This document shows, one piece after another, positions 8,122 through 15,285 of a stretch of DNA of 25,942 nucleotides. Each line of letters opens with the position of its first letter. Position 1 is the stretch's first letter. Origin of the DNA: CAYRHJ01 sp964424105 (GTDB lineage: Bacteria > Planctomycetota > Phycisphaerae > UBA1845); contig CAYRHJ010000037.1 in assembly GCA_964424105.1 (NCBI GenBank), forward strand, positions 1 through 25,942. The letters are read 5' to 3'. Position numbers and translations under genes: made by a program. The notes beneath the pieces are model-generated. The model did not search any database. It was not told the DNA's origin and saw only the letters and a list, made by a program, of their open reading frames with translations.

Positions 8122-8589
8122 ATGCCCGAAATCGTCAGCGACATTGTGGATGTTTACGTATATCGCGACGCTCCCGGCGGTGTGGAGTTTCTCTTGCTGC
8201 AAAGGGCGGCCCATTCCATACTGGGGGGAACCTGGCAGGCTGTGCACGGACATGGCGAGGGTGGCGAAACGGCCTTCGAAACCGCCCAGCGCGAGTTGAA
8301 AGAAGAAACCGGGTTGTTGGCTGCAGAATGGTATCAGCTCGAACGCGTGAACACGTTCTTCATCGCCCGTCGAGACGAGATTCACCTCAGCCCGGGATTC
8401 GCAGCCCGCGTGGCCGCCGATGACGATCCGGTCCTGAATTCAGAACACGCAGCGTTCCGCTGGTTACCGCCGGATCAAGCGCGGGCGACGTTTCATTGGC
8501 CCGGACAACGACAGGCGGTGCAGGACATTTTGGAATGGATCATCGGTGGCGGGGCGGCCGGCGATTCGCTCCGGCTGACACCCGACTGA
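8122..8589 (+). CDS. Nudix hydrolase
   Basis: A 155-residue Nudix-fold pyrophosphohydrolase. The full signature G-X5-E-X7-R-E-U-X-E-E-X-G-U is present as GHGEGGE followed by TAFETAQ and RELKEETGL. This binds the divalent metal and hydrolyses a nucleoside diphosphate linked to another group. The preceding WQAVHG and the later FRWLPPDQA resemble dATP/dihydroneopterin-triphosphate pyrophosphatases, but the substrate cannot be read from sequence. An upstream in-frame ATG at 8068 would overlap dprA by 53 bases. I chose 8122, one base after the dprA stop, because the fold begins there. A terminator-like hairpin follows at 8612. Confidence 0.85.
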   Translation: MPEIVSDIVDVYVYRDAPGGVEFLLLQRAAHSILGGTWQAVHGHGEGGETAFETAQRELKEETGLLAAEWYQLERVNTFFIARRDEIHLSPGFAARVAADDDPVLNSEHAAFRWLPPDQARATFHWPGQRQAVQDILEWIIGGGAAGDSLRLTPD

Positions 8590-8611
8590 ATCGACCGGCA
8601 CGGTTTTGAAC

Positions 8612-8640
8612 CCGGCTTGCGGTGCAGCCGGACGTCTTTT
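8612..8640 (+). terminator. Possible intrinsic terminator after the Nudix gene
   Basis: CCGGCT (8612-8617) pairs with AGCCGG (8626-8631) around an 8-base loop, then ACGTC and TTTT (8637-8640). The stem is short and the T-run is brief and offset, so it is a weak candidate, correctly placed 22 bases after the stop. Confidence 0.4.
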
Positions 8641-8671
8641 CTTGCAAGTGCGGGGCAGGGACGATAAACCC

Positions 8672-8700
8672 TTGACCGATTTTTGATACATTGTTATCGA
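8672..8700 (+). promoter_or_regulatory. Candidate promoter of the microprotein gene
   Basis: TTGACC (8672-8677) matches five of six bases of a housekeeping -35 box. A 17-base spacer leads to TATCGA (8695-8700), which matches TATAAT at only three positions. The stretch is AT-rich compared with its surroundings and precedes the microprotein start by 43 bases. Confidence 0.35.
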
Positions 8701-8732
8701 TACGCTTCCGGTTGCCCGAGGTGAGTTTCGAA

Positions 8733-8737
8733 AGGAG
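8733..8737 (+). promoter_or_regulatory. Strong ribosome binding site for the microprotein
   Basis: AGGAG lies six bases before the GTG at 8744, within AAAGGAGAGAAAG. It is one of the best Shine-Dalgarno matches in the window and is the main reason to believe the very short ORF behind it. Confidence 0.65.
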
Positions 8738-8743
8738 AGAAAG

Positions 8744-8821
8744 GTGAACATCTGGCTCATCAGCGTTATCGTGATCGTGCTGGTCGTCCTGCTGGTCATC
8801 AGGAAGAAACAGCAGGGCTGA
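8744..8821 (+). CDS. 25-residue single-pass membrane microprotein
   Basis: GTG-started ORF of 25 codons plus TGA. The product begins MNIW, runs through about 15 Ile/Val/Leu residues (LISVIVIVLVVLLVI), and ends RKKQQG. This is a textbook single transmembrane helix with a positive C-terminal tail that should stay in the cytoplasm. It has its own strong ribosome site and a candidate promoter, and it stands alone between the Nudix gene and the convergent glycosylase gene. A short stem (CAACGG 8826-8831 with CCGTTG 8838-8843) follows. I do not recognise a family. Function is unknown; small membrane proteins of this build often modulate a larger membrane partner, but none is indicated here. Confidence 0.55.
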   Translation: MNIWLISVIVIVLVVLLVIRKKQQG

Positions 8822-8825
8822 TATA

Positions 8826-8843
8826 CAACGGTCGCGCCCGTTG
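8826..8843. terminator. Short stem between convergent genes
   Basis: CAACGG and CCGTTG enclose a 6-base loop in the gap between the microprotein stop (8821) and the glycosylase stop (8845). No T-run is present on either side, so termination is only a possibility. Confidence 0.25.
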
Positions 8844-8844
8844 G

Positions 8845-9573
8845 CTAGCGAGTCGCATCGTGCCGCAGGTCGTCCAGCGGACACCCTTGGCAACGCGCTC
8901 GGGGGCGACAGAATTCCTTGCCCAGTCGTACGAGCAGGGCGTGATACTCGCCGAACCGTTCGACGCTGGCCGGCAGACTGAATTCGAACATCGCCTGCGT
9001 TTCTGGGTATGACGAATTTTCCCCGACGATGAAATGACGCCGCAGTATCCGTTGCGTGTACGCATCGACGACGAACTTCGCTCGCCCACCCGCGTACAGC
9101 AGGATCGCGTCCGCCGTTTCAGGCCCAATCCCTTTTACGCCCAGCAATTCGCGGCGAATGTCGTCCGTGTCACCGTCGAACAATCTGTCCAGGTCACCAT
9201 CAAACCGTTCCATGATCCGTGCCGCGAACGCTTTCAGTCGCCGAGCCTTGACGCGAAACGTGCCCGCCGGCTTGATGAGTTCCGCCAGCGATTCGGCCGC
9301 GATGGAATGGATCGCGGCAAAATCCAACGCCCTCGCCGCCTTCAGCCGGGCGAGCGCCTGTTCCACGTTCGCCCAGGCTGTGTGCTGCGTCAGGATCGCA
9401 CCGACGATCACCTCCGTTCGCGTTTCCCCAGGCCACCAATGCTGTGGACCGAACGCCACGGAAAGCCGACGGTAGATTTCTTCCAACGTCGCGGCATTCG
9501 ACTCCGACGGCTGACCTGTCTGCCGTGCGGGCACAGGCTGTCGCGTCAATGATGTCATGTCTGCCAACGCCAT
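8845..9573 (-). CDS. Endonuclease III/MagIII-like DNA glycosylase
   Basis: A helix-hairpin-helix base-excision glycosylase, predicted 242 residues. The HhH region reads LLGVKGIGPETADAILLYA, followed by VVDAYTQRILRR, whose Asp fits the conserved catalytic aspartate. The lysine of bifunctional endonuclease III (in GVGRKTA) is replaced by Glu, as in the MagIII-type alkyl-base glycosylases I know. It is therefore probably a monofunctional glycosylase, not an AP lyase. The C-terminus has CRPRARCQGC, giving Cys-X5-Cys-X2-Cys, but no fourth cysteine of the usual 4Fe-4S loop. I chose ATG 9573 (AAAGG just upstream); ATG 9558 is possible and the upstream TTG lies inside a repeat. Residues 12-20 are encoded by a family B repeat and are not part of the fold. 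Confidence 0.8.
   Translation of the reverse strand: MALADMTSLTRQPVPARQTGQPSESNAATLEEIYRRLSVAFGPQHWWPGETRTEVIVGAILTQHTAWANVEQALARLKAARALDFAAIHSIAAESLAELIKPAGTFRVKARRLKAFAARIMERFDGDLDRLFDGDTDDIRRELLGVKGIGPETADAILLYAGGRAKFVVDAYTQRILRRHFIVGENSSYPETQAMFEFSLPASVERFGEYHALLVRLGKEFCRPRARCQGCPLDDLRHDATR
9515..9538. repeat. Palindromic repeat family B, copy 2, inside the glycosylase 5' end
   Basis: CCTGTCTGCCGTGC at 9515-9528 followed by GGGCACAGGC to 9538 is the reverse complement of most of the 6900-6926 element, with one difference. It lies within the coding frame of the glycosylase and encodes QPVPARQTG between the start codon and the first conserved segment. Confidence 0.65.
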
Positions 9574-9618
9574 GTGCCTTTCATACCCACGTCCAAACGG
9601 GTCGTCCACGTATGAGCG

Positions 9619-9739
9619 GTTGGAAGGTTCAAGGTTCAAAGGTTAGAAGGTTAGAAGGTTCGAGTTCCCAACCTAACCAACTTTCCAACCTTCAACCGCC
9701 TTCTAACCTCCCAACCTTCAACCTTCTAACTTCCCAACG
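9619..9739. repeat. AAGGTT-type repeat cluster forming a long imperfect inverted repeat
   Basis: The left half holds repeated GGTTAGAAGGTT/GGTTCAAGGTT-like units on the plus strand (9619-9660). The right half (9670-9739) holds their complements, such as AACCTTCAACC and CCTTCTAACC. The whole can fold into a long imperfect stem. It fills most of the divergent gap between the glycosylase gene and gatA. Its base composition is unlike the neighbouring genes and no real ORF crosses it. Confidence 0.75.
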
Positions 9740-9821
9740 GCGTTCCGTCGGCTAGACTGCTCGGGAGATTCATCGGACCGCGTAGCCGATGGACCCATGA
9801 ACCGATCGGAACCGGCCAGTG

Positions 9822-11273
9822 ATGAACGACGACGCCTTTCAATTGACGCAAGCCATCCTGCGAAAGGAGCTATCCGCGCGAGAATCCGTCGCGCTCGCGC
9901 TTCAGGCCGTCGATACCGGCCATTCAAAGATTCAGGCCATCGTCCGCGTGGACGCCGGTCAGGCTTTCGAAGCCGCCGAGGAGATTGATCGGCGGTTGTC
10001 CCGCGGTGATGTTGTCGGGAAATTGGCCGGCGTGCCCGTCGTCGTCAAGGACAACATGTGCGACATCGCCGGTGCCACCACCTGCGGCTCCAACATCCTT
10101 CGACACTACCGCTCGCCCTACGACGCCCATGTCGTCTCCCGTCTGCGATCAGCCGACGCGGTCATCATCGGAAAGTCCAATCTCGACGAATTCGCCATGG
10201 GAAGCAGCACGGAAAACAGCATTTTTGGCGAGACTCGAAATCCCTGGGACACGAGCAGAGTGGCCGGTGGATCGTCGGGAGGTTCCGCAGCCGCCGTCAG
10301 CGCGGGCATGGTCCCCTTGGCGCTCGGAAGCGACACCGGCGGGTCCATCCGACAACCTGCCGCCTTCACCGGCGTCGTCGGGCTTAAGCCTACCTATGGC
10401 CGGGTGTCGCGATACGGCCTGGTCGCCTTCGGTAGCAGTCTGGATCAGATCGGGCCGATGACGCATACGGCCCAAGACGCCGCGCTCGTTCTCTCGGTGA
10501 TTTCGGGCCGAGATGAACGAGACTCCACCAGCGTTGACGCGCCCGTTCCGAGTTTTGAATCCGAGTTGGACAAGCCCCTCAAGGGACTCAAGATTGGTGT
10601 TGCGGCAGAATATTTCGGCGAAGGGTTGGCTGACGACGTTCACCGCGCGGTTCGGTCGGCGCTGAATCTTCTTCGTGACAACGGCGCTGAGCTTATCGAG
10701 GTTCATCTGCCGCACTTGAAGTACGCCATCGCGTGTTACTATGTCATCGCCACGGCGGAAGCGTCCAGCAATCTCGCCCGCTTCGACGGCGTCCGCTATG
10801 GACATCGAACGGCAGAACCCGAAGGCCTGCTGGACCTGTATGCAGCTACACGAAACGAGGGTTTTGGATATGAAGTCAAGCGCCGAATCATGCTGGGCAC
10901 ATACGTTCTGTCGAGCGGTTACTACGACGCCTACTACGTGACGGCACTGAAAGTGCGAACGCTTATCAGGAGGGATTTTGAAACGGCCTTCGAAAAAGTC
11001 GATCTGATCGCGTCACCCGTGACACCGACGACAGCCTTTCAATTGGGAAAAAAATCGACGGATCCCTTGACCATGTATTTGCAGGATGTTTACACCGTGT
11101 CAGCCAACCTCGCGGGCATCCCGGCGATGAGTCTGCCTTGCGGTTTCGATTCGGCGAGACTGCCCATCGGTTTGCAATTACAGGCACCCTGGTTTGCCGA
11201 GGGCGTTATGTTGGCCGTGGCGCATCAGTTTCAACAACGCACGGATTTCCACACCCCACGCCCGCCTCCCTAG
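9822..11273 (+). CDS. gatA: Glutamyl-tRNA(Gln)/aspartyl-tRNA(Asn) amidotransferase subunit A
   Basis: GatA releases ammonia from glutamine and, with GatB and GatC, converts Glu-tRNA(Gln) or Asp-tRNA(Asn) to the amidated form in the cytoplasm. The 483-residue product shows the amidase-signature triad: Lys76 in VVVKDN, cis-Ser151 in GGSSGGSAAAV and nucleophile Ser175 in GSDTGGSIRQPA. GLKPTYGRVSRYGLVAFGSSLDQIGP is the family hallmark that sets GatA apart from general amidases. Length is normal. The start is ATG 9822, or the adjoining GTG 9819; no strong ribosome site is seen. gatC, which often precedes gatA, and gatB are absent from the window. A GNAT-type gene follows on the same strand. Confidence 0.93.
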   Translation: MNDDAFQLTQAILRKELSARESVALALQAVDTGHSKIQAIVRVDAGQAFEAAEEIDRRLSRGDVVGKLAGVPVVVKDNMCDIAGATTCGSNILRHYRSPYDAHVVSRLRSADAVIIGKSNLDEFAMGSSTENSIFGETRNPWDTSRVAGGSSGGSAAAVSAGMVPLALGSDTGGSIRQPAAFTGVVGLKPTYGRVSRYGLVAFGSSLDQIGPMTHTAQDAALVLSVISGRDERDSTSVDAPVPSFESELDKPLKGLKIGVAAEYFGEGLADDVHRAVRSALNLLRDNGAELIEVHLPHLKYAIACYYVIATAEASSNLARFDGVRYGHRTAEPEGLLDLYAATRNEGFGYEVKRRIMLGTYVLSSGYYDAYYVTALKVRTLIRRDFETAFEKVDLIASPVTPTTAFQLGKKSTDPLTMYLQDVYTVSANLAGIPAMSLPCGFDSARLPIGLQLQAPWFAEGVMLAVAHQFQQRTDFHTPRPPP

Positions 11274-11304
11274 CATAGTTTGCCACATTATTTGCATTCT
11301 ATCC

Positions 11305-11330
11305 GAGCCGCGATCGACAGGGCGGGAATT
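11305..11330. repeat. Decayed copy of repeat family A, tandem to the next copy
   Basis: GAGCCGCGATCGACAGGG followed by CGGGAATTC matches the family A core GAGCCGCGACCGTCAGGGAGCGG apart from two substitutions and a small deletion. Both this copy and the intact one 38 bases downstream run into GAATTC or GGAATTC. Confidence 0.5.
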
Positions 11331-11335
11331 CGCCT

Positions 11336-11365
11336 CTTAACAGAGCCGCGACCGTCAGGGAGCGG
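11336..11365. repeat. Repeat family A, intact copy near the acetyltransferase 5' end
   Basis: This 30-bp stretch is identical to 3271-3300. It starts CTTAACAGAG and its core (11346-11365) folds as CCGC GA CC GTCA GG GA GCGG. In the reading frame of the downstream ORF it would encode LTEPRPSGSG, as it does within lptF. Confidence 0.8.
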
Positions 11366-11486
11366 AATTCTCCGCGCGGAGATTGAAACCAAACGACGCA
11401 GCTTCGCGCCATTCCGTTCCATCTATATCCCGACAAGCGATTCGCCATCGATTGACGAGACTCCGACACTCATCTATGAATGCGCC

Positions 11487-12278
11487 GTGTCCAGCTCCAC
11501 CGTTTCATCGTTGCTCCGTGCCGATCAAGCCTATTACGCCCAACTCGCCGAAACACATGCATTGGACTGGGGAATCGCGTTCGTCAGCAACACCTTTCCG
11601 CTGGATCCCAACGCGAATCAGTTTCGTGAGGTGATGCTGGAGCCGGGAACCAGCGCTGCCGACGCATTGGCCGCCGTCAACGCCTTTTTTGAAAGTCGCG
11701 CTCGCCGCTGCTGCAAATGGGTTTCTGCCGCAAACGTCGATGATGCGGACCTGCACCGCCATTTGACCGCACAGGGGTACACCTATCGAGAGGTTCGCGC
11801 GTTGCTCCTCACCGAATGGATCGACGTTCCCATTCCAGACGGCGTGCGCATCCTGCCCGCCCGGGCCATGCGAAAAGCGCTGGCCGCCATTCATACCGAG
11901 CGCTTTGAAAGTGCGGATGCGGCCGCAAAGGACCTGTTATGCCAGGCCGCACAGGAACGCCTCAACGATCCGAGGATGGACGCGTTCGTAGCCATGTTGG
12001 ATGATCAGCCCGCAGGCTGTTGCACACTGTTCGAGATCGGTGACATAGGCCGAATCTGTGATTTGTACGTCTGCAAAGGAGACAGGCGGCGGGCTGTTGG
12101 CAGGGCATTGGTCGGGCAGGTCCTCCGCTTGGCCAAACGTCTGCTCCTGCGCGTGGTCTGCGCCCCCGTCGCTGCCGACAACGCCCCGGCGCTCAAATTG
12201 TTCGCGAGTTGTGGCCTACGCCCAGACGGTTCGATCGCCGAATTCGTCACGCCCGGGGTCACGCTTTTCGACGGCTGA
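11487..12278 (+). CDS. GNAT-type acetyltransferase (probable)
   Basis: The C-terminal half has GNAT-fold features. A strand ending ICDLYVC precedes the acetyl-CoA pyrophosphate-loop region KGDRRRAVGRALVGQVL, then APVAADNAPALKLFASCGLRPDG, the usual motif B context of an N-acetyltransferase. The N-terminal half (DWGIAFVSNTFPLDPNANQF, ANVDDADLHRHLTAQGY) looks like a second, degenerate acetyltransferase domain. Substrate unknown; cytoplasmic. The frame is open from a TTG at 11280, but that extension runs through two family A repeats and is probably not translated. The first better in-frame start is GTG 11487, giving 263 residues, though it has no clear ribosome site. It lies between gatA and the amidohydrolase on the same strand, 10 bases before the latter. 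Confidence 0.65.
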   Translation: MSSSTVSSLLRADQAYYAQLAETHALDWGIAFVSNTFPLDPNANQFREVMLEPGTSAADALAAVNAFFESRARRCCKWVSAANVDDADLHRHLTAQGYTYREVRALLLTEWIDVPIPDGVRILPARAMRKALAAIHTERFESADAAAKDLLCQAAQERLNDPRMDAFVAMLDDQPAGCCTLFEIGDIGRICDLYVCKGDRRRAVGRALVGQVLRLAKRLLLRVVCAPVAADNAPALKLFASCGLRPDGSIAEFVTPGVTLFDG

Positions 12279-12288
12279 TCCCGACCTG

Positions 12289-13539
12289 ATGAGTGCCATG
12301 CTTCTACGTGCCCGATTCGTATTGCCCATCGATGGCCCGATGATCAAGAACGGCGCCGTCCGCATCGAACACGGTAGAATCCGGGAAGTCGGCCCCGCCA
12401 AGATGCTGGACGGCAACCCGCGGATCGACTTCGGCGACGCGGTGATTCTGCCCGCCTTCGTCAACGCACATACGCACCTCGATTTGAGTTTTTGCAAGGC
12501 CGCAACGCCGCCCGGACGGTCATTTGCCGATTGGCTGCGAAGCGTGATCGCGGCGCGAGGTGCCCACGATGACGCGGCCAATACGGCGGCGGAGGCTGCG
12601 CGATCAGGACTGGCCCAATCCTTGCATCACGGCGTAGCCACCGTCGGCGACGTCACCGCGTTTCCGCGGTCAGTCCGCGCCGTCCTGAAACACGGTCCGC
12701 TACGCGTCATATCATTTGGCGAAGTGACCGCGATCGGCACTCGCCGACACCTGCTGCGATCCCGATTACTCGCCGCCATGGAAGACACGCACCAATCCGA
12801 ACACCTGACCATTGGCCTTTCACCCCACGCGCCGTATTCGATCGAGCCAGACGGCATCCGCGCTTGCGCGAACGAAGCCAACGAGCACGACCTGCCGATC
12901 TGCATGCATCTCGCGGAAACACGAGACGAATCGGTGTTCACCGAAAGCGGCCGAGGCCCCCTTCATGATCTATTGGTGGAATTGGGACTCGATGACGGAT
13001 TGTTACCCTGTCCGAAGATGTCACCGGTTGCACTCGCCCATAGCTGCGGCTTGCTGACGCCCAGATCGGTGCTGGCCCATTGCAATTACGTCGATGAATC
13101 CGATATCGAGATGCTCGCCGCCGGAAGCGCTCATGTGGCCTACTGCCCCAGAACCCACAGTGCGTTTGGGCACGATGAACATCCCTTTCGGCGATTGTTG
13201 GCCGCGAACATCAACGTCTGCATCGGCACCGATAGCCTCGCTTCCAATCCGTCCCTGTCCGTGCTCGACGAGGTGCGGCATGTACATCGACTCCATCCCG
13301 AAATGGGCGGCGCGAGTCTGCTGGATCTGGCGACTCGCCGCGGTGCGCTGGCGCTGGGTTGTATTCGACAGACCGGAACGTTGACGGCTGGAAAACACGC
13401 CGACCTCGCCGTGGTTCCGCTTGACGCGTCGGGTCCCAGCGATCCCATCGAAAACCTTCTGACTTCCAACCTTTCCCCATCGCCCACGTTTGTCTTCGGG
13501 CGCAAGATTCAGCCGCTCGACCACGGCAACCGCGCTTGA
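12289..13539 (+). CDS. ATZ/TRZ-type amidohydrolase (deaminase-like)
   Basis: A metal-dependent amidohydrolase of 416 residues, probably a cytoplasmic deaminase. The fold's landmarks are in order: a short N-terminal beta-sandwich, metal ligands His-X-His in VNAHTHLDLSF, a His in PICMHLAETRDE, another in VLAHCNYVDE, and the catalytic Asp in CIGTDSLASNPSLSVLDEVR. The sandwich closes with TLTAGKHADLAVVPLD. This pattern is shared by S-adenosylhomocysteine/methylthioadenosine deaminases, chlorohydrolases and aminofutalosine deaminase of the alternative menaquinone pathway. I cannot choose among them, and no other menaquinone gene is near. The start is ATG 12289 or ATG 12298. It ends 25 bases from the convergent MFS gene. 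Confidence 0.82.
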   Translation: MSAMLLRARFVLPIDGPMIKNGAVRIEHGRIREVGPAKMLDGNPRIDFGDAVILPAFVNAHTHLDLSFCKAATPPGRSFADWLRSVIAARGAHDDAANTAAEAARSGLAQSLHHGVATVGDVTAFPRSVRAVLKHGPLRVISFGEVTAIGTRRHLLRSRLLAAMEDTHQSEHLTIGLSPHAPYSIEPDGIRACANEANEHDLPICMHLAETRDESVFTESGRGPLHDLLVELGLDDGLLPCPKMSPVALAHSCGLLTPRSVLAHCNYVDESDIEMLAAGSAHVAYCPRTHSAFGHDEHPFRRLLAANINVCIGTDSLASNPSLSVLDEVRHVHRLHPEMGGASLLDLATRRGALALGCIRQTGTLTAGKHADLAVVPLDASGPSDPIENLLTSNLSPSPTFVFGRKIQPLDHGNRA

Positions 13540-13544
13540 TGGGT

Positions 13545-13556
13545 CGCGACGTCGCG
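13545..13556. other. 12-bp perfect palindrome between convergent genes
   Basis: CGCGACGTCGCG is fully self-complementary, located between the amidohydrolase stop (13539) and the MFS gene stop (13565). There is no T-run, so it is not a convincing terminator; it could be a protein site or chance. Confidence 0.35.
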
Positions 13557-13564
13557 GTCACTTA

Positions 13565-14905
13565 TCAAACGGACCGCCGCTCCGGGGAGTCCTCCCGAGC
13601 CAGGCGATAGAACCCGATGACACTCAGCCCGCAAAGCGCGCAGGCCACACACCAGACCCCCCAGCCCATGACGCCGGCCAGCGCGACCCCGACAAACGGC
13701 GCAATCAGCCCGCGAACGCCCGTCAGGGATACATGCACGCCCAAATACAATTCCGCGTCTTCCCTTTTTGCAAAATGCAAGTGTCCCAGATTCCAGGCCA
13801 ACGTCCCGCCCCCATGTTGCAATCCCAACATGACAGACCGCCCCGCGAACAAGCCCAGCGCCACCACCGCCCCGAACGATTCCCGCCACCAGCCAAGTTC
13901 GATCGTCAGCGTACCCGCCAACCCCAGGCAGACCGCGACGACGGCACACAGCCCGATCAAGACGCGAAATCGCGAGACGTTGACGCGGTCGAAATAGCAG
14001 CCCCATCGCCGCAAGCTCCCGAAACTCAGCAACTTCGGCAGGACTTCCATGATCATCGTATTGATCCAATACAGCGCAAACGCCTTGTCCAGCGTGATGA
14101 CCAGCACAGGCAAAACCATTTGCGTACCCACTCCCAGCAACATCTGCGCTCCCAGGAAACGCGTATAGCGACGATCCGTCCGCAACAATTCCCACATTCG
14201 ATTCGTCACCTGTCGCGGTGAAACGAGCGCCCGCAGATCGTACCGAATCGTCGACACCTCGCCCGATCCGTTCATGATGTACGCCGACCGCAATTCCGAT
14301 CGTTCCCGCCGAACATGCAATCGCTGCAACACAACAAGCCCCACAGCCCCGAATCCCGCGATCGCAGGATACACCCATCGATAGGATTCGGGCTTGTAAT
14401 CGAACAAGACCGATGCCGCCCAGACGCTTGTCAACGCCGTCATCATTCGCAAAGCTTGCAGCCGAGCGGTAATCACCCCGCGCTTGTCGGGCGGATAATT
14501 GTGCTTCCACATGGCCGCCCGCAGCGTGACCACGCCCGAAAGAAACAATTGAGCCAAGGCCATCTGCACCACGAACAGCACCCCACCCCACCTGCTGTGC
14601 GGTGTCAGCCCCACCGTCGCCACCATCAACGCCGTGCCCGCACCGAACATCGTCGCCAAGCGCAGTTTCGGTCGCCCGACACACAGCAGCCCCCACACCG
14701 CACTGAACAGCAACGCGCCCATGGGCGTCGCCGACGCGGTCGCGACCAGGAAATCACCGCCGTTGAACGTCTTCACGACGACGATCGACGCCAGATTCCC
14801 TTCTACAACTCCCGCCAGCAGACCCCAGCCCCACAAATGACAGAATTCATAGTAGTAATTCCGGCGGGAGAGATACGGCACGCGGCCAAGACCAAATAAA
14901 TCCAC
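13565..14905 (-). CDS. MFS-like multi-pass membrane transporter
   Basis: A 446-residue inner-membrane protein with about 10-12 hydrophobic segments. Examples are LWGWGLLAGVVEGNLASIVVV near the N-terminus, FGAGTALMVATVGLTP, VLIGLCAVVAVCLGLAGTLTI and GVWCVACALCGLSVIGFY. A hydrophilic loop of some 60 residues lies in the middle (RRERSELRSAY to RTDRRYTRF). The two-halves layout suits the major facilitator superfamily, but I see no motif that gives a substrate. I place the start at GTG 14905 because AAGGAG lies five bases upstream on this strand. The frame is open to a TTG at 14968, but no ribosome site supports that. The gene is divergent from the NhaC-like gene across a 380-base gap. Confidence 0.7.
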   Translation of the reverse strand: MDLFGLGRVPYLSRRNYYYEFCHLWGWGLLAGVVEGNLASIVVVKTFNGGDFLVATASATPMGALLFSAVWGLLCVGRPKLRLATMFGAGTALMVATVGLTPHSRWGGVLFVVQMALAQLFLSGVVTLRAAMWKHNYPPDKRGVITARLQALRMMTALTSVWAASVLFDYKPESYRWVYPAIAGFGAVGLVVLQRLHVRRERSELRSAYIMNGSGEVSTIRYDLRALVSPRQVTNRMWELLRTDRRYTRFLGAQMLLGVGTQMVLPVLVITLDKAFALYWINTMIMEVLPKLLSFGSLRRWGCYFDRVNVSRFRVLIGLCAVVAVCLGLAGTLTIELGWWRESFGAVVALGLFAGRSVMLGLQHGGGTLAWNLGHLHFAKREDAELYLGVHVSLTGVRGLIAPFVGVALAGVMGWGVWCVACALCGLSVIGFYRLAREDSPERRSV

Positions 14906-14910
14906 CGAAG

Positions 14911-14916
14911 CTCCTT
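14911..14916 (-). promoter_or_regulatory. Ribosome binding site fixing the MFS start
   Basis: AAGGAG on the minus strand, five bases from the GTG at 14905. It decides for this start over the TTG 63 bases upstream. Confidence 0.6.
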
Positions 14917-15285
14917 CCAGTTTCCCGAAATGGCGCGTCAAATTAGCCCCAGCGTTGGATCGTGGCAATGGCGGACCAGGCCAAGGTCGTCCCAGCGGCT
15001 ATCGCACGGTGGTGACCGATCAGAACCGCGTGCGTAAGCACGCGGTCCCGCATGGGCAACGGCTTGGCCCGCTCACGCATGCCGAAACCCGGTCTGCCCT
15101 GCAACCAAGCCGCACAGCAGCCTGCCGTTGTCCTCCGTCCACTACAAACGCATCGGGTTCGAAATGACGACCGCCATAGACCCGAATGACACCCAATATC
15201 GTTACTGCGGGATCGAATGAATTGACGGCACCGCCCTTGACGGCGTAACCTTGTGCCACGCGCGCTGCGAAGGATGTGACCGCTG
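14917..15285. other. Divergent intergenic region with a perfect hairpin
   Basis: This gap separates the MFS-like and NhaC-like genes and should carry promoters for both, although I find no clear -35/-10 pair. It contains the perfect hairpin at 15025-15046. A minus-strand frame (15310 down to 15020) has a plausible-looking stretch but ends in the hairpin and overlaps the NhaC-like start, so I do not call it a gene. Confidence 0.4.
15025..15046. repeat. Perfect 9-bp hairpin with GTAA loop
   Basis: ACCGCGTGC (15025-15033) and GCACGCGGT (15038-15046) pair perfectly around GTAA, a GNRA-type tetraloop if transcribed. There is no T-run. It resembles a dispersed REP-like palindrome, but only one copy is in the window. 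Confidence 0.65.

Noticed and set aside
6700..8700. A competence or defence island around dprA
   Set aside because: The neighbours are a Nudix hydrolase and an unknown membrane protein; no com genes, nucleases, toxins or restriction genes are present.
4930..11484. Shared TATGAATGCGCCGT at 4930 and 11475
   Set aside because: A 14-base match between two places in 26 kb is about what chance allows; flanking sequence does not match.
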